64,000 nucleotides of DNA from Melitaea cinxia (taxonomy: Eukaryota; Arthropoda; Insecta; Lepidoptera; Nymphalidae): NCBI RefSeq assembly GCF_905220565.1, contig NC_059417.1, positions 7,958,018-8,022,017 on the forward strand. Direction: 5' to 3'. A program made the translations under genes and the position numbers. Positions 10,901-25,900 of the stretch are shown piece by piece. The first letter of the stretch is position 1. Each line of letters begins with the position of its first letter. A model generated the notes under the pieces. That model made no database searches. It was not told the origin of the DNA and saw only the letters and a program-made list of their open reading frames with translations.

Positions 10901-13900
10901 TGTCTAATTTCAAATTTGGTCTTGTTTGTGAAACAACAATAAATATGTAGTACAACAAACACATTTATTCAATTAATAATTTTGTAACCGCCAGTGCGGT
11001 GAAGCATACAGTATCGTGTGTGAACATGATCAAAACGTGTACCTAATATTAGAGCACTGCAGGATGATAATATACATTTCAATGGTTACGAGTGTAAATG
11101 TTTAGAAAAAATATATTTAAATGAATTGATAAAATAGTAGTTCTAAGCACTGATAATTTATGTTTACTTAGTAGGCAATAGTAACTGTGAATCTTCAGCT
11201 ACTTAGATTATTGACCAGTTTGACATTTTTGCTTTTTTTTAAAGTAAAACTTTCTTACTCACGCTTGACTTGGAAAGTAAAGGTGGTAAATGATGAGAGC
11301 GTTACAAATAGTGTGATCGGGTGAGGTGAACGGAAGTTGAGTTTGAGAGAATATTAGTAAAGATAGAAAGAGAGAGAGACTTACGTTTTGTATATTACTG
11401 TAGCGGCAAGTAAAGGAGTTTTACTTCAATCGTGTGGTCCAAAGGACATTCTTTTTTTACTGCCTTTATGGTGAGATTTTGTGTGTTTTACACTGTAGTG
11501 TAAATAGTAAAGTACTTTCAAAGTCAATTCACTAGTTATTTTTTTTGTAGTGTGTTTGCGTAATAAATCTCCTGAGAAGTTTTGGTTTTAGAGTTTTTGT
11601 AGTTGTTACGTTATATAACTTTCAGTTTTATTGTTGATTCGGTGTTGATATGTATCCAGTTATCGTAAGGTGACATATTTGCTTGTTGACCTCCTGTTTT
11701 TGTATATTTAAGTAATATTAATACACACATACAATTCTAACTCTACAAGTGTGTCACTATCTCATTAATAAAACAAACACTCTCCTTGAACTCGAGAAAA
11801 AAATAACAAAGCGGTCACTTTCAATGTCAACGCTTATCATCTTATCTTGGTAACTATACTATACATAACAGATTGTCACCTCCCACTTTTGAGCAAGCTC
11901 TCTTTTTAAACGACTTCAAAAAAGGAGGAGGATATATCTATGTATATCTGTTTATCATATATCCGTTTTTGATAATTCTTTTTTTGTTGGAAAGGAGATA
12001 TCCTAAGTGTGGTACCATGATAAGGAAACTAGGATCTGATGATGGGATCCCAGAGAAATCGAGGAAAACCCTCAAAATCCGCAAAATTTTTACTGGGTGT
12101 ACCGATTTTGATGATTTTTAATTTAATCGAAAGCCGATGTTTATCACGTGGTCACATTTAAATTTCATCGAGATCTGTTTACAACTTTTGGAGTAATCTT
12201 TGATAACTTAACTATTTTTTCGTCTACCTACATTGTATTACTTGTCGTTGTAATTGAAGTCGATTTTTTTTGTCAGCAAACACAGTTATTGACCAAGCTC
12301 TCTCTTATGCCTCCTATAATTGAAGCTTTGTCAGCTGTGATATTAATTAATTTATGGATAGTTCAGAGCTTCATCAGAAATAATTTAAATAGTTCACAGT
12401 TATACTATCCCGAGTAGAAATTTTTTCGTCTTCCTTAGAAGGACCGGACCAGGCATGCCTGATCAGGACTAGGGATAAGGCATGTAACGCAGATGATTGG
12501 TCTAGACCTGATCAGGATGAGATGAGATTTCCAGATCAGGAAATCTTATCTCATCCTGATCAGCCGGTTTGGTTCGGTCCTTTTAAAAAATACGTAAATT
12601 TTTTAAAAGGACCAAGGAGATTTTTGTACACAAGTTTGTAATTCTATTAATTTACTATTAATTAATATTATTATTTGGACATACAAAAAAGTATACAAGA
12701 TCAGTCAGAAAAGTATACAAAACTTTTTTGGTTTTAAATCAACAACTTTGACACCATCTCAGCTGTTGAAATTCTTAATATCAAATTTACAGAATCAATT
12801 TTAAATTTCGAATTACAAAAGCTCTATGCCAATTGAGGGTATATCCAAATTTGTAATTTATGTGTTAAAATATGTTAGAGAATAGAAGAAGAGGTACGGA
12901 ATAAGAATCGTTAAAATAAAGTCTGATAAACAAATAATGTACAGTGGCGTGCAAAGGTTTTGGGCCACCCTGTTTTTTCAATGCAATTAATTTAATATTC
13001 TCTATTTATGAGACATGAATGTTCGTGTGTTTTGGCACTTTTGCAAAAATAAAAGTAATTATTGAAAAATTTCTATAGAAATCTTTAGAATTGTTGTGAT
13101 TTGAAACTCGAAAGACGATCACGCGTCTCGATAAATAAACTAACACAATAAATATATTACGAGAAGGGAATGAGATAGACTACATTAGCGGTTATTATTA
13201 TTATCATTATACAGTATATCGATGAAAAAAATCTTTCGTGCGCTACTTTTCAGAAGTTGCACTTCTGCCGTGTGTGAATTGCACCACACACTTTGTATAT
13301 AAATATAATATATGTAATGTGTAATAAATAATACATATGTAATCGAACTATAATCAAACTTTTGAGCTGAAAGAAGGCCAACTGTGTAAAGGGGCTAGCG
13401 TAAGTAATACCTAGTCTAGGATCCAAAATTTCATAAAATGTCGCGTTAAATCCGTGTCATAGATTTCATTTACTTATTGTTAATGTATTGAGAAATTACC
13501 ATTACGACAAAATAAGATGATATCACGTTATCGTCCCTCGTGTCTATGTTCGAGATAGGATCACATGATTTATTGTGATTTGTAAAGCATCTCGAAAATT
13601 ATCTGTGTTTTTCGCAGACTTAGGGTTGAGTTATCATTTCAATCTAAAATCCTGTCGGTAATAACAGTATAAATAATAACTATTTGTTCTCAAACAAAAA
13701 AAAAAAAAGAGAAATTCAATTTACATCGACAAATAGGTTTAGTACGAAGCATATTATTAAGAATAACTCAAAATTTACTCATCAGATCTCACACAAATTA
13801 ACACCTTTCGATAAATAAAGAATCACTAAATTGGTACACCTATTAAAAAATTATGAGCCTAACAAAAAAAAAAAAAAAAAATACAGTCGAATTGAAAACC

Positions 13901-16900
13901 AACTCCTTTTTTGAGTTCCGTGAAAAAACTCCAAAACTGTTGGATCAATTTAAAAAAAAAAATCATTCAACAGTAGAACGATTCAATTTCGTTATCAGTA
14001 ACAGAGGCTATATTTTTTGGCCGAGAAAACTATGTAAGGTATCTGAATATAGGTTTATTTTATTTTTGGTTTTCTAAATTAATATTTTACTATTACTTTT
14101 ATTATAAAACTGAAAATTTAGTTTCGAGTCAGGGTGGGGCAAGCGCCCCACCTTGCCTTACTGTGGGTACGCCCATGCCATTGCCTAATTACAATCGACA
14201 ATTCAACAACTGTGTTCTTAATTTCTATTTCAATTTAAAACTATAAATTATCTTGTCTGTCTACGACACTAGAGTCACCAATATATGTAATTCATTAAAA
14301 AAAAAAATTATTACTTTCTTTCTCTTTTCTTTGTTTCGAACATATTGCACCAAAAAATGTTGTATGGCTTCTTTAGCACCATAAACGTGACAGTCAATGG
14401 CTTTGTTTTAAAAGGAGAAATCCGAAGAATCACATTGTCTGGGTACCTAATCCATGCGTCTAAGACCGCGGGCATAAAGCTAGTATTCTATATTGACTTT
14501 AATAATTGGATAATATGATAAGAACATTCTGAATGCATATAATCGGTTTTCAGAAACTTCCAGTAATCAATAATGTAAGTGTTTTTAAACATTGATAACA
14601 TAATGCTATTTTTATTATTATCATATGTATTCATTAATATAGATTTTTATGCAAAAACAATATGCATATTTATCTATATGTTTATATAAGAAAGTTTGAC
14701 GATAACATCGGTGTTTTTATTAATAAAAAAAATCTTTTAATTGAAATTATACATTATGCAGCGTTAGTATCTTCGACTGTTACTAAAACACCACGGCACG
14801 AATTTGTTCACGAATTCGTCACGGCGGTGTTATCAGCGTTGGGGTCGGTGCTAACGCATTATTTTTAAAATTATTTTGTGTATCTTTTGTAGCTAATTTT
14901 TTATTATCTTAGAAGTAAATTTAACAGATACGATATATTTGACATATGTCAGTAACGGTCTCCGAGACTTCCCTGACAAACTCAATTGAAAAAATCTCCG
15001 ACATGCAAATTTCACAAAGTGTGTATAGTTCTTTTTGCAATAGCCTATGTATTCGGTGATAACATATGTATTAGTACAAGTCTGTGACATATAAAGATTA
15101 ATAGCAGTCACGTTTTAAATTTACACCGACTGCCGATGGTAAAATACTGTCGTAGTTTAGTAACCCTTCAGATATGCGTGTTTTTATGAGAATGTTTATC
15201 TTTATGGTTCTTCGTTGAAGCCCTACCTCAAGTAGGATATATTCTACTTAAAATCTGGACCAGCCTGGGGAAGTACTTTAACCTTGTAGAAGATAATAGC
15301 TAAATAATACTTACTAATGTTTTCAAGCAGTGTTGTGTTCCTGTGGTGGGTAAGGTGGCCAGAGCTACTGGGGAAGGTTGGGTAGGTCGTCAACTCTCTT
15401 GCGAGCGTCTTTAGGCTACGGTAACCGTTTACCATTAAGGTGAGTGGTAGGCTTGTTTGCCGACGTAGTATATAGGTATATAGTAAAAGAAGTCTCTTTC
15501 TCAGATTAGAAGGCGTATTTTTTTATGTCAAGGGAAATATTTGCTAAACCGCAGTGAGCATTATCCTAAGATTATTTTATTTCTCCTATGCCTATAGAAG
15601 CTATGTGGTTGCCGTGTGGTTACGGCATTAAGGAATATAGCCACCCCCTCTCTTCCCGTGGGTGTCGAAGAGGCGCCTGGCCAGCTGCCTTTTTAAGTTC
15701 CGAGGTGGTAGCGGAACTATGTTATCCCTTAGTCGCCTCTTACGACACCCACGGGAAGAGAGGGGTGGCTATATTCTTTAGTACCGTAGCTACACAGTAC
15801 CACAACGCTGACTTACTGTCTTTTAAATATTGTTATTAACTTAAGGTTGTTAGATAACACTGGATAATTTTGTTATTATAACTTATTGTTAGTTCTTTGA
15901 AAATGCCCCTTATGACGAAATAAAGGTTTTAATTTTGGAACGAAGTTCCTTATGGGGCGTTGCGGAGGGGTACCCTAGCCGGCAAAAAATGTCCCTAAAG
16001 TTAAAAAAAGCGTAAGATTTTTATGTATAGTCTATGTATGATGGCTATACAGTGTCTAATGTGTCTACGTCAAAATTTAAATCTTCTATCTATTTTTATT
16101 GCTATTGTTATAATATTATTATTCTATTAAATTAAAGCAGGCAACGATTGCGTTACCAAAGCATAGACATGGTTTGCATGCAACGAAAGTGAATTAATAA
16201 AACTTTAATTACGAAATGTATGTTGTCATTAATTTTTGTAAAAAACTATAATACGTTATTAATTATTAATTATACATTATTATTATTAAATTATATAAAA
16301 CAATTAAACTATTAAAAACATACAAAAAATATGGCCATATCGCCCTGAATTACAATGCAAATAAAAATGAATAGCTATAATGTGTAGCTAAGCGCTAAAC
16401 GGTTGATCGAGTGAACCAAATTTAGCCGTTTTCTTTAGTTAGTAGTGTACTACTACTACTTTGTAGGAGGTTCTTATGGAATAAACATTTAAGGAATTAA
16501 AAAGATCCCTACTAAGTAAAGAAAATTTATACATTAAAAACGTCTGTCGGGTCAAAAAGTCGTTATTAAAATAAAATTTTATTTAATACATTTTTTGACT
16601 TGCGGTTTGTTCTTTTTTTATGATTAATTATTGTTTTAAATGGAACAAGTTGACCTTAGTTTTATTGACTTTAGTTTTTTTTTTAATATTATTTGTTAGT
16701 AGGTTAACGACATAAATAAGACGTAGTAAGCCTTGTTTATTATAAAAATATTGTATTAACAAACACCATAACAATGTTTTCATTTGATCTGCTTGTCGTA
16801 ACCAACCACAGATTCCTAGATTTCAGTCATTACAAGTATATCCTATTATTTCTAGACAATACCGCAAACTAATTTCATAATGATTGATTTAACCGACTTA

Positions 16901-19900
16901 CGCGATCAAAAGGAGGGTATTGTCTTTCCGTAACCGAGTTCGAAATCGTTCTACATAATATTTCAACAACACTGAATATTGTTTTATCTGTCAATAATTT
17001 CCTCATTTTGATGTCTATCTGATAATTATTGTTTGTTCTCAAACAAGAAATAAATCGATTTCAAATTAATTCGACAAGTAATAAAATGATAATATTAATT
17101 ATATTAAATTATAAATAAATTAATATCTATGACATACACACACGGTGGTCAGTTTCTACGGTAAACAAGTTAATGCTTGTGTTACAGGTAACAGCCGACT
17201 GATATATCTATATATTTTTTTTTCTATAAATACATAGAAATAATACTTGTATATAAATAAATACGTATATCACTTTCAGACTCGAGGCGTAATCAAGGTC
17301 AATGCAAACTGCACCAATAGGTGTAGTCAAATTAAACACTATATATAGTAGGAGAGCTGGTATCAATTTTTGGGTAGGTATTTGAGGCAAGCTGAGAAGT
17401 TATCACATACCTCTCCTAGTATACCCCAACATGAAACTGCAGACCTTGCCGGTGAGTAGCGGGGCTACTAATCAACTCCTGAACAAAAGTTGGTGCCAGC
17501 TCTCGGACTCATATAATTTATAAGCCATAATTATATCGGTAGTTTTAGTTTTGTTTCAAACCTGTCTTTTGCAAAAAAAAAAAAACAATTACAACGAAAA
17601 ATCGTCTCTTCTAGTGGTATTCTCATCCAGTCTCATTCTTGGCGCTAAACTGAAAAAAAAAAAAAATATATATATATATATTATGGTTTTTAAGTCTTTT
17701 TACATTTAATTGTGTCAGTAGATCGCTAAAGTCAGCGAAATCACGTCGTCGCGTACGTGGAAACAATCGTACAATCGTTTTAATGTTTATTAATTATGCA
17801 ATTATTTTCATTCTGCTGACGCGGTGCGGTGTTTTAAGGGGAAAACGAATAGTGATATTTTGATTGAAAAAAAAACTCAAATATTAATAAATGAATTTTG
17901 TTCTGTGTATGTGTATGTGGATTTATGAATGTTTCTATTATCTATTTATCGTTAGTCTGTCGTATCACATTGTAACATTAAAGTATAATTCGAAAATACT
18001 GGTTTTACTACGAATATGAATGTGTAGCACACGGTCGTTGGTTCCTAAGGGGTAGATTCGAGGCGTGAATCGAGTCCACGATTCCAGAGCGAAAAGCAAC
18101 TTCCCTATCAACTGTGCCAATGGGTCAATCTGTTTCATAGGTTTTATCAACATCATATATATTAATACGCTAAGGTTAAGATGTTTGCCACCCTTTTTAG
18201 AAAAAAACCTCATATTTACTCCACATAAATTACATACCATTTTATAGATAAATGCTTGCTCTACCGGCATTCACTTCTAAAGAATTTAAACTGTATAAAC
18301 AGGAAGGTTAGGTATACGTTAAGAAGAAGGAAGGCTGTTTTTTTCCTCAAATCAACGCGGGTGAAACCGCAAATAATCAGATTCTTTGTGATGACAGCCC
18401 TATATCCACGAATTCTAGGCGCTTGTGCCTTTTTTTGACATCAGTAATTTGTATTCTGCTTATCTGTGGGCTTTGCATATGATTATACTATTAGTTAGGG
18501 AACCATCAATATATCATCTCCTTTACCCTAAGGTTGCCTGGAAGAGATTACTTCGTAGCGATAAGGTTTTGTTTTTGTACACATTTGTACTGATTATTGT
18601 TAATGTTACCTACTTTTTCTTGGCGTAAAATAAAATGTTATTAGTTCTTGTTAAGAGATCACAAGTCCGAAACTTCGTTGCGAAATTTAGAACGTGGTCT
18701 GACGGTGACGATAGTGAGGACTTAATCTTTTAGTTCAACTGCGGGTAGGAGAATACAAGTAATTCTCCTACCATAGTAACGATGAGGTGGGTATACTAGC
18801 TCGTTGAGACCCGCACGCATGTCACCCGTGGTATACTGCCAATATATCAACAAAACTGACACGGCTGACTCGAAATCTTGTTTGGTACTTGGTAGATAAT
18901 ATGAGGTGTCTAGCAAGCGAGATACATTCTGTATTTACTAATTATATTCTAAGCCTAACGTTATTACAGCATTTTAGTGTTTCTTCTTGAAGCCTAAAAA
19001 CTCAAATAAGGATGTAATAATTAATAGCATCCTGTTGATACAACACTTTTCCTATCACTTTCATTCGAACGAAACAGAAAGTAAAATACAACTTGTTTAT
19101 ATAATATTTTTAGTTTTTTATAACAACACTAGATGTGCCCCGCGGTTTCAGTCATGTTAATTTAAGAAAAAATAGGTACTAGAATATTATATAGCCTATA
19201 GCCTTCCTTGATAAATGGGCTAACTAACACTGAAATTATTTTTCAAACCGGACCAGTAGTTCCTGAGATTAACGCGTACAAACAAACAATCAAACACTTC
19301 AGCTTTATAATATTAGTATAGATGGTGAAAGTAGATTGATTTGTAAATTGCACGATGGATAGACTTCAAGGAAAAATATCCGGGCTAAAAACAAATATAT
19401 TTTACATATTAAAAAAATATATTTAATGAAATCAGATACGATGAATTAAAAAAAAACTTGATTTTTTTTTATCATAAGAATTAATTTATTTTATTAATAT
19501 GTTTATTGAAATATAAATGTGAACGCGCAATTTGCACACAGCTTTATTTAATTTACTTATAGTCTTTTGCCCGCGGCTATCTACGCCTGTCAACAATTTT
19601 CTTTTAGCGTAATAATATTTATTTGCCTGAGGGATGAATTTATTTTTAAGAAAAACTAACAGCCCGGACAGATTTCGTTCTTTCAAAAGTTCATAGTAAA
19701 ATTCAATTTTTTTTTTTGTATTAAAACCTTCCGTAGGCCTTAAGGAACATAAAAAAAGGTAAATTAGCCAAATTGGTCGAGCCATTGTCGAGATATGCGC
19801 TTAGCAACATTCATTTTTATTTATATAGATAATTGAGAATTTTAAATGTACCTTACCTTAAAAAATACACAATCGTTTAATTATTATGCAATGTTATGAA

Positions 19901-22900
19901 ATTTAATATCATAATTAAAATGCGGATGTCTAATTTCAAGCCACAAACAAAAAAGACCTGCCCAGCGTGGTGACTATGGGCAACAAACATGAGGTCACTC
20001 CATGCTTGACGCGAACTTGTCCTATGTCCAGCAGTGGACTGCGATAGGCTGATGTGATGATGATGATGATGATGATGATGATGTCTAATTTCAAATTTGG
20101 TCTTGTTTGTGAAACAACAATAAATATGTAGTACAACAAACACATTTATTCAATTAATAATTTTGTAACCGCCAGTGCGGTGAAGCATACAGTATCGTGT
20201 GTGAACATGATCAAAACGTGTACCTAATATTAGAGCACTGCAGGATGATAATATACATTTCAATGGTTACGAGTGTAAATGTTTAGAAAAAATATATTTA
20301 AATGAATTGATAAAATAGTAGTTCTAAGCACTGATAATTTATGTTTACTTAGTAGGCAATAGTAACTGTGAATCTTCAGCTACTTAGATTATTGACCAGT
20401 TTGACATTTTTGCTTTTTTTTAAAGTAAAACTTTCTTACTCACGCTTGACTTGGAAAGTAAAGGTGGTAAATGATGAGAGCGTTACAAATAGTGTGATCG
20501 GGTGAGGTGAACGGAAGTTGAGTTTGAGAGAATATTAGTAAAGATAGAAAGAGAGAGAGACTTACGTTTTGTATATTACTGTAGCGGCAAGTAAAGGAGT
20601 TTTACTTCAATCGTGTGGTCCAAAGGACATTCTTTTTTTACTGCCTTTATGGTGAGATTTTGTGTGTTTTACACTGTAGTGTAAATAGTAAAGTACTTTC
20701 AAAGTCAATTCACTAGTTATTTTTTTTGTAGTGTGTTTGCGTAATAAATCTCCTGAGAAGTTTTGGTTTTAGAGTTTTTGTAGTTGTTACGTTATATAAC
20801 TTTCAGTTTTATTGTTGATTCGGTGTTGATATGTATCCAGTTATCGTAAGGTGACATATTTGCTTGTTGACCTCCTGTTTTTGTATATTTAAGTAATATT
20901 AATACACACATACAATTCTAACTCTACAAGTGTGTCACTATCTCATTAATAAAACAAACACTCTCCTTGAACTCGAGAAAAAAATAACAAAGCGGTCACT
21001 TTCAATGTCAACGCTTATCATCTTATCTTGGTAACTATACTATACATAACAGATTGTCACCTCCCACTTTTGAGCAAGCTCTCTTTTTAAACGACTTCAA
21101 AAAAGGAGGAGGATATATCTATGTATATCTGTTTATCATATATCCGTTTTTGATAATTCTTTTTTTGTTGGAAAGGAGATATCCTAAGTGTGGTACCATG
21201 ATAAGGAAACTAGGATCTGATGATGGGATCCCAGAGAAATCGAGGAAAACCCTCAAAATCCGCAAAATTTTTACTGGGTGTACCGATTTTGATGATTTTT
21301 AATTTAATCGAAAGCCGATGTTTATCACGTGGTCACATTTAAATTTCATCGAGATCTGTTTACAACTTTTGGAGTAATCTTTGATAACTTAACTATTTTT
21401 TCGTCTACCTACATTGTATTACTTGTCGTTGTAATTGAAGTCGATTTTTTTTGTCAGCAAACACAGTTATTGACCAAGCTCTCTCTTATGCCTCCTATAA
21501 TTGAAGCTTTGTCAGCTGTGATATTAATTAATTTATGGATAGTTCAGAGCTTCATCAGAAATAATTTAAATAGTTCACAGTTATACTATCCCGAGTAGAA
21601 ATTTTTTCGTCTTCCTTAGAAGGACCGGACCAGGCATGCCTGATCAGGACTAGGGATAAGGCATGTAACGCAGATGATTGGTCTAGACCTGATCAGGATG
21701 AGATGAGATTTCCAGATCAGGAAATCTTATCTCATCCTGATCAGCCGGTTTGGTTCGGTCCTTTTAAAAAATACGTAAATTTTTTAAAAGGACCAAGGAG
21801 ATTTTTGTACACAAGTTTGTAATTCTATTAATTTACTATTAATTAATATTATTATTTGGACATACAAAAAAGTATACAAGATCAGTCAGAAAAGTATACA
21901 AAACTTTTTTGGTTTTAAATCAACAACTTTGACACCATCTCAGCTGTTGAAATTCTTAATATCAAATTTACAGAATCAATTTTAAATTTCGAATTACAAA
22001 AGCTCTATGCCAATTGAGGGTATATCCAAATTTGTAATTTATGTGTTAAAATATGTTAGAGAATAGAAGAAGAGGTACGGAATAAGAATCGTTAAAATAA
22101 AGTCTGATAAACAAATAATGTACAGTGGCGTGCAAAGGTTTTGGGCCACCCTGTTTTTTCAATGCAATTAATTTAATATTCTCTATTTATGAGACATGAA
22201 TGTTCGTGTGTTTTGGCACTTTTGCAAAAATAAAAGTAATTATTGAAAAATTTCTATAGAAATCTTTAGAATTGTTGTGATTTGAAACTCGAAAGACGAT
22301 CACGCGTCTCGATAAATAAACTAACACAATAAATATATTACGAGAAGGGAATGAGATAGACTACATTAGCGGTTATTATTATTATCATTATACAGTATAT
22401 CGATGAAAAAAATCTTTCGTGCGCTACTTTTCAGAAGTTGCACTTCTGCCGTGTGTGAATTGCACCACACACTTTGTATATAAATATAATATATGTAATG
22501 TGTAATAAATAATACATATGTAATCGAACTATAATCAAACTTTTGAGCTGAAAGAAGGCCAACTGTGTAAAGGGGCTAGCGTAAGTAATACCTAGTCTAG
22601 GATCCAAAATTTCATAAAATGTCGCGTTAAATCCGTGTCATAGATTTCATTTACTTATTGTTAATGTATTGAGAAATTACCATTACGACAAAATAAGATG
22701 ATATCACGTTATCGTCCCTCGTGTCTATGTTCGAGATAGGATCACATGATTTATTGTGATTTGTAAAGCATCTCGAAAATTATCTGTGTTTTTCGCAGAC
22801 TTAGGGTTGAGTTATCATTTCAATCTAAAATCCTGTCGGTAATAACAGTATAAATAATAACTATTTGTTCTCAAACAAAAAAAAAAAAAGAGAAATTCAA

Positions 22901-25900
22901 TTTACATCGACAAATAGGTTTAGTACGAAGCATATTATTAAGAATAACTCAAAATTTACTCATCAGATCTCACACAAATTAACACCTTTCGATAAATAAA
23001 GAATCACTAAATTGGTACACCTATTAAAAAATTATGAGCCTAACAAAAAAAAAAAAAAAAAAAACAGTCGAATTGAAAACCAACTCCTTTTTTGAGTTCC
23101 GTGAAAAAACTCCAAAACTGTTGGATCAATTTAAAAAAAAAAATCATTCAACAGTAGAACGATTCAATTTCGTTATCAGTAACAGAGGCTATATTTTTTG
23201 GCCGAGAAAACTATGTAAGGTATCTGAATATAGGTTTATTTTATTTTTGGTTTTCTAAATTAATATTTTACTATTACTTTTATTATAAAACTGAAAATTT
23301 AGTTTCGAGTCAGGGTGGGGCAAGCGCCCCACCTTGCCTTACTGTGGGTACGCCCATGCCATTGCCTAATTACAATCGACAATTCAACAACTGTGTTCTT
23401 AATTTCTATTTCAATTTAAAACTATAAATTATCTTGTCTGTCTACGACACTAGAGTCACCAATATATGTAATTCATTAAAAAAAAAAATTATTACTTTCT
23501 TTCTCTTTTCTTTGTTTCGAACATATTGCACCAAAAAATGTTGTATGGCTTCTTTAGCACCATAAACGTGACAGTCAATGGCTTTGTTTTAAAAGGAGAA
23601 ATCCGAAGAATCACATTGTCTGGGTACCTAATCCATGCGTCTAAGACCGCGGGCATAAAGCTAGTATTCTATATTGACTTTAATAATTGGATAATATGAT
23701 AAGAACATTCTGAATGCATATAATCGGTTTTCAGAAACTTCCAGTAATCAATAATGTAAGTGTTTTTAAACATTGATAACATAATGCTATTTTTATTATT
23801 ATCATATGTATTCATTAATATAGATTTTTATGCAAAAACAATATGCATATTTATCTATATGTTTATATAAGAAAGTTTGACGATAACATCGGTGTTTTTA
23901 TTAATAAAAAAAATCTTTTAATTGAAATTATACATTATGCAGCGTTAGTATCTTCGACTGTTACTAAAACACCACGGCACGAATTTGTTCACGAATTCGT
24001 CACGGCGGTGTTATCAGCGTTGGGGTCGGTGCTAACGCATTATTTTTAAAATTATTTTGTGTATCTTTTGTAGCTAATTTTTTATTATCTTAGAAGTAAA
24101 TTTAACAGATACGATATATTTGACATATGTCAGTAACGGTCTCCGAGACTTCCCTGACAAACTCAATTGAAAAAATCTCCGACATGCAAATTTCACAAAG
24201 TGTGTATAGTTCTTTTTGCAATAGCCTATGTATTCGGTGATAACATATGTATTAGTACAAGTCTGTGACATATAAAGATTAATAGCAGTCACGTTTTAAA
24301 TTTACACCGACTGCCGATGGTAAAATACTGTCGTAGTTTAGTAACCCTTCAGATATGCGTGTTTTTATGAGAATGTTTATCTTTATGGTTCTTCGTTGAA
24401 GCCCTACCTCAAGTAGGATATATTCTACTTAAAATCTGGACCAGCCTGGGGAAGTACTTTAACCTTGTAGAAGATAATAGCTAAATAATACTTACTAATG
24501 TTTTCAAGCAGTGTTGTGTTCCTGTGGTGGGTAAGGTGGCCAGAGCTACTGGGGAAGGTTGGGTAGGTCGTCAACTCTCTTGCGAGCGTCTTTAGGCTAC
24601 GGTAACCGTTTACCATTAAGGTGAGTGGTAGGCTTGTTTGCCGACGTAGTATATAGGTATATAGTAAAAGAAGTCTCTTTCTCAGATTAGAAGGCGTATT
24701 TTTTTATGTCAAGGGAAATATTTGCTAAACCGCAGTGAGCATTATCCTAAGATTATTTTATTTCTCCTATGCCTATAGAAGCTATGTGGTTGCCGTGTGG
24801 TTACGGCATTAAGGAATATAGCCACCCCCTCTCTTCCCGTGGGTGTCGAAGAGGCGCCTGGCCAGCTGCCTTTTTAAGTTCCGAGGTGGTAGCGGAACTA
24901 TGTTATCCCTTAGTCGCCTCTTACGACACCCACGGGAAGAGAGGGGTGGCTATATTCTTTAGTACCGTAGCTACACAGTACCACAACGCTGACTTACTGT
25001 CTTTTAAATATTGTTATTAACTTAAGGTTGTTAGATAACACTGGATAATTTTGTTATTATAACTTATTGTTAGTTCTTTGAAAATGCCCCTTATGACGAA
25101 ATAAAGGTTTTAATTTTGGAACGAAGTTCCTTATGGGGCGTTGCGGAGGGGTACCCTAGCCGGCAAAAAATGTCCCTAAAGTTAAAAAAAGCGTAAGATT
25201 TTTATGTATAGTCTATGTATGATGGCTATACAGTGTCTAATGTGTCTACGTCAAAATTTAAATCTTCTATCTATTTTTATTGCTATTGTTATAATATTAT
25301 TATTCTATTAAATTAAAGCAGGCAACGATTGCGTTACCAAAGCATAGACATGGTTTGCATGCAACGAAAGTGAATTAATAAAACTTTAATTACGAAATGT
25401 ATGTTGTCATTAATTTTTGTAAAAAACTATAATACGTTATTAATTATTAATTATACATTATTATTATTAAATTATATAAAACAATTAAACTATTAAAAAC
25501 ATACAAAAAATATGGCCATATCGCCCTGAATTACAATGCAAATAAAAATGAATAGCTATAATGTGTAGCTAAGCGCTAAACGGTTGATCGAGTGAACCAA
25601 ATTTAGCCGTTTTCTTTAGTTAGTAGTGTACTACTACTACTTTGTAGGAGGTTCTTATGGAATAAACATTTAAGGAATTAAAAAGATCCCTACTAAGTAA
25701 AGAAAATTTATACATTAAAAACGTCTGTCGGGTCAAAAAGTCGTTATTAAAATAAAATTTTATTTAATACATTTTTTGACTTGCGGTTTGTTCTTTTTTT
25801 ATGATTAATTATTGTTTTAAATGGAACAAGTTGACCTTAGTTTTATTGACTTTAGTTTTTTTTTTAATATTATTTGTTAGTAGGTTAACGACATAAATAA

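Larger units (their letters stand above)
6889..16069 (+). repeat. Tandem unit 1 (9181 bp)
   Basis: First of three direct tandem units in TMEM68 intron 1. The left edge is where TCAAAATTTAAATCTTC begins, the same sequence that starts the units at 16070 and 25251. By eye it is identical to unit 2 except T at 13882 against A at 23063. No frame longer than about 100 codons occurs, and the short frames overlap repeats or sit on both strands, so I see no gene. Contents in order: AT-rich DNA, an old repeat at 9949-10141, a GAT-tailed element at 10776, an inverted-repeat element at 11242, repeat K at 11905, a foldback at 12439, a Tc1-like end at 12949, a GC-rich repeat near 14450 and a palindrome at 15612. 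Confidence 0.95.

Noticed and set aside
10696..10964. Frames with ten His or ten Ile in a row
   Set aside because: They are translations of the (GAT)n tail of a retroelement end; the run length changes between units.
15588..15839. 83-codon frame with Cys and Trp, looking like a small secreted protein
   Set aside because: It lies across the inverted duplication of a retroelement end and is lost in unit 3.
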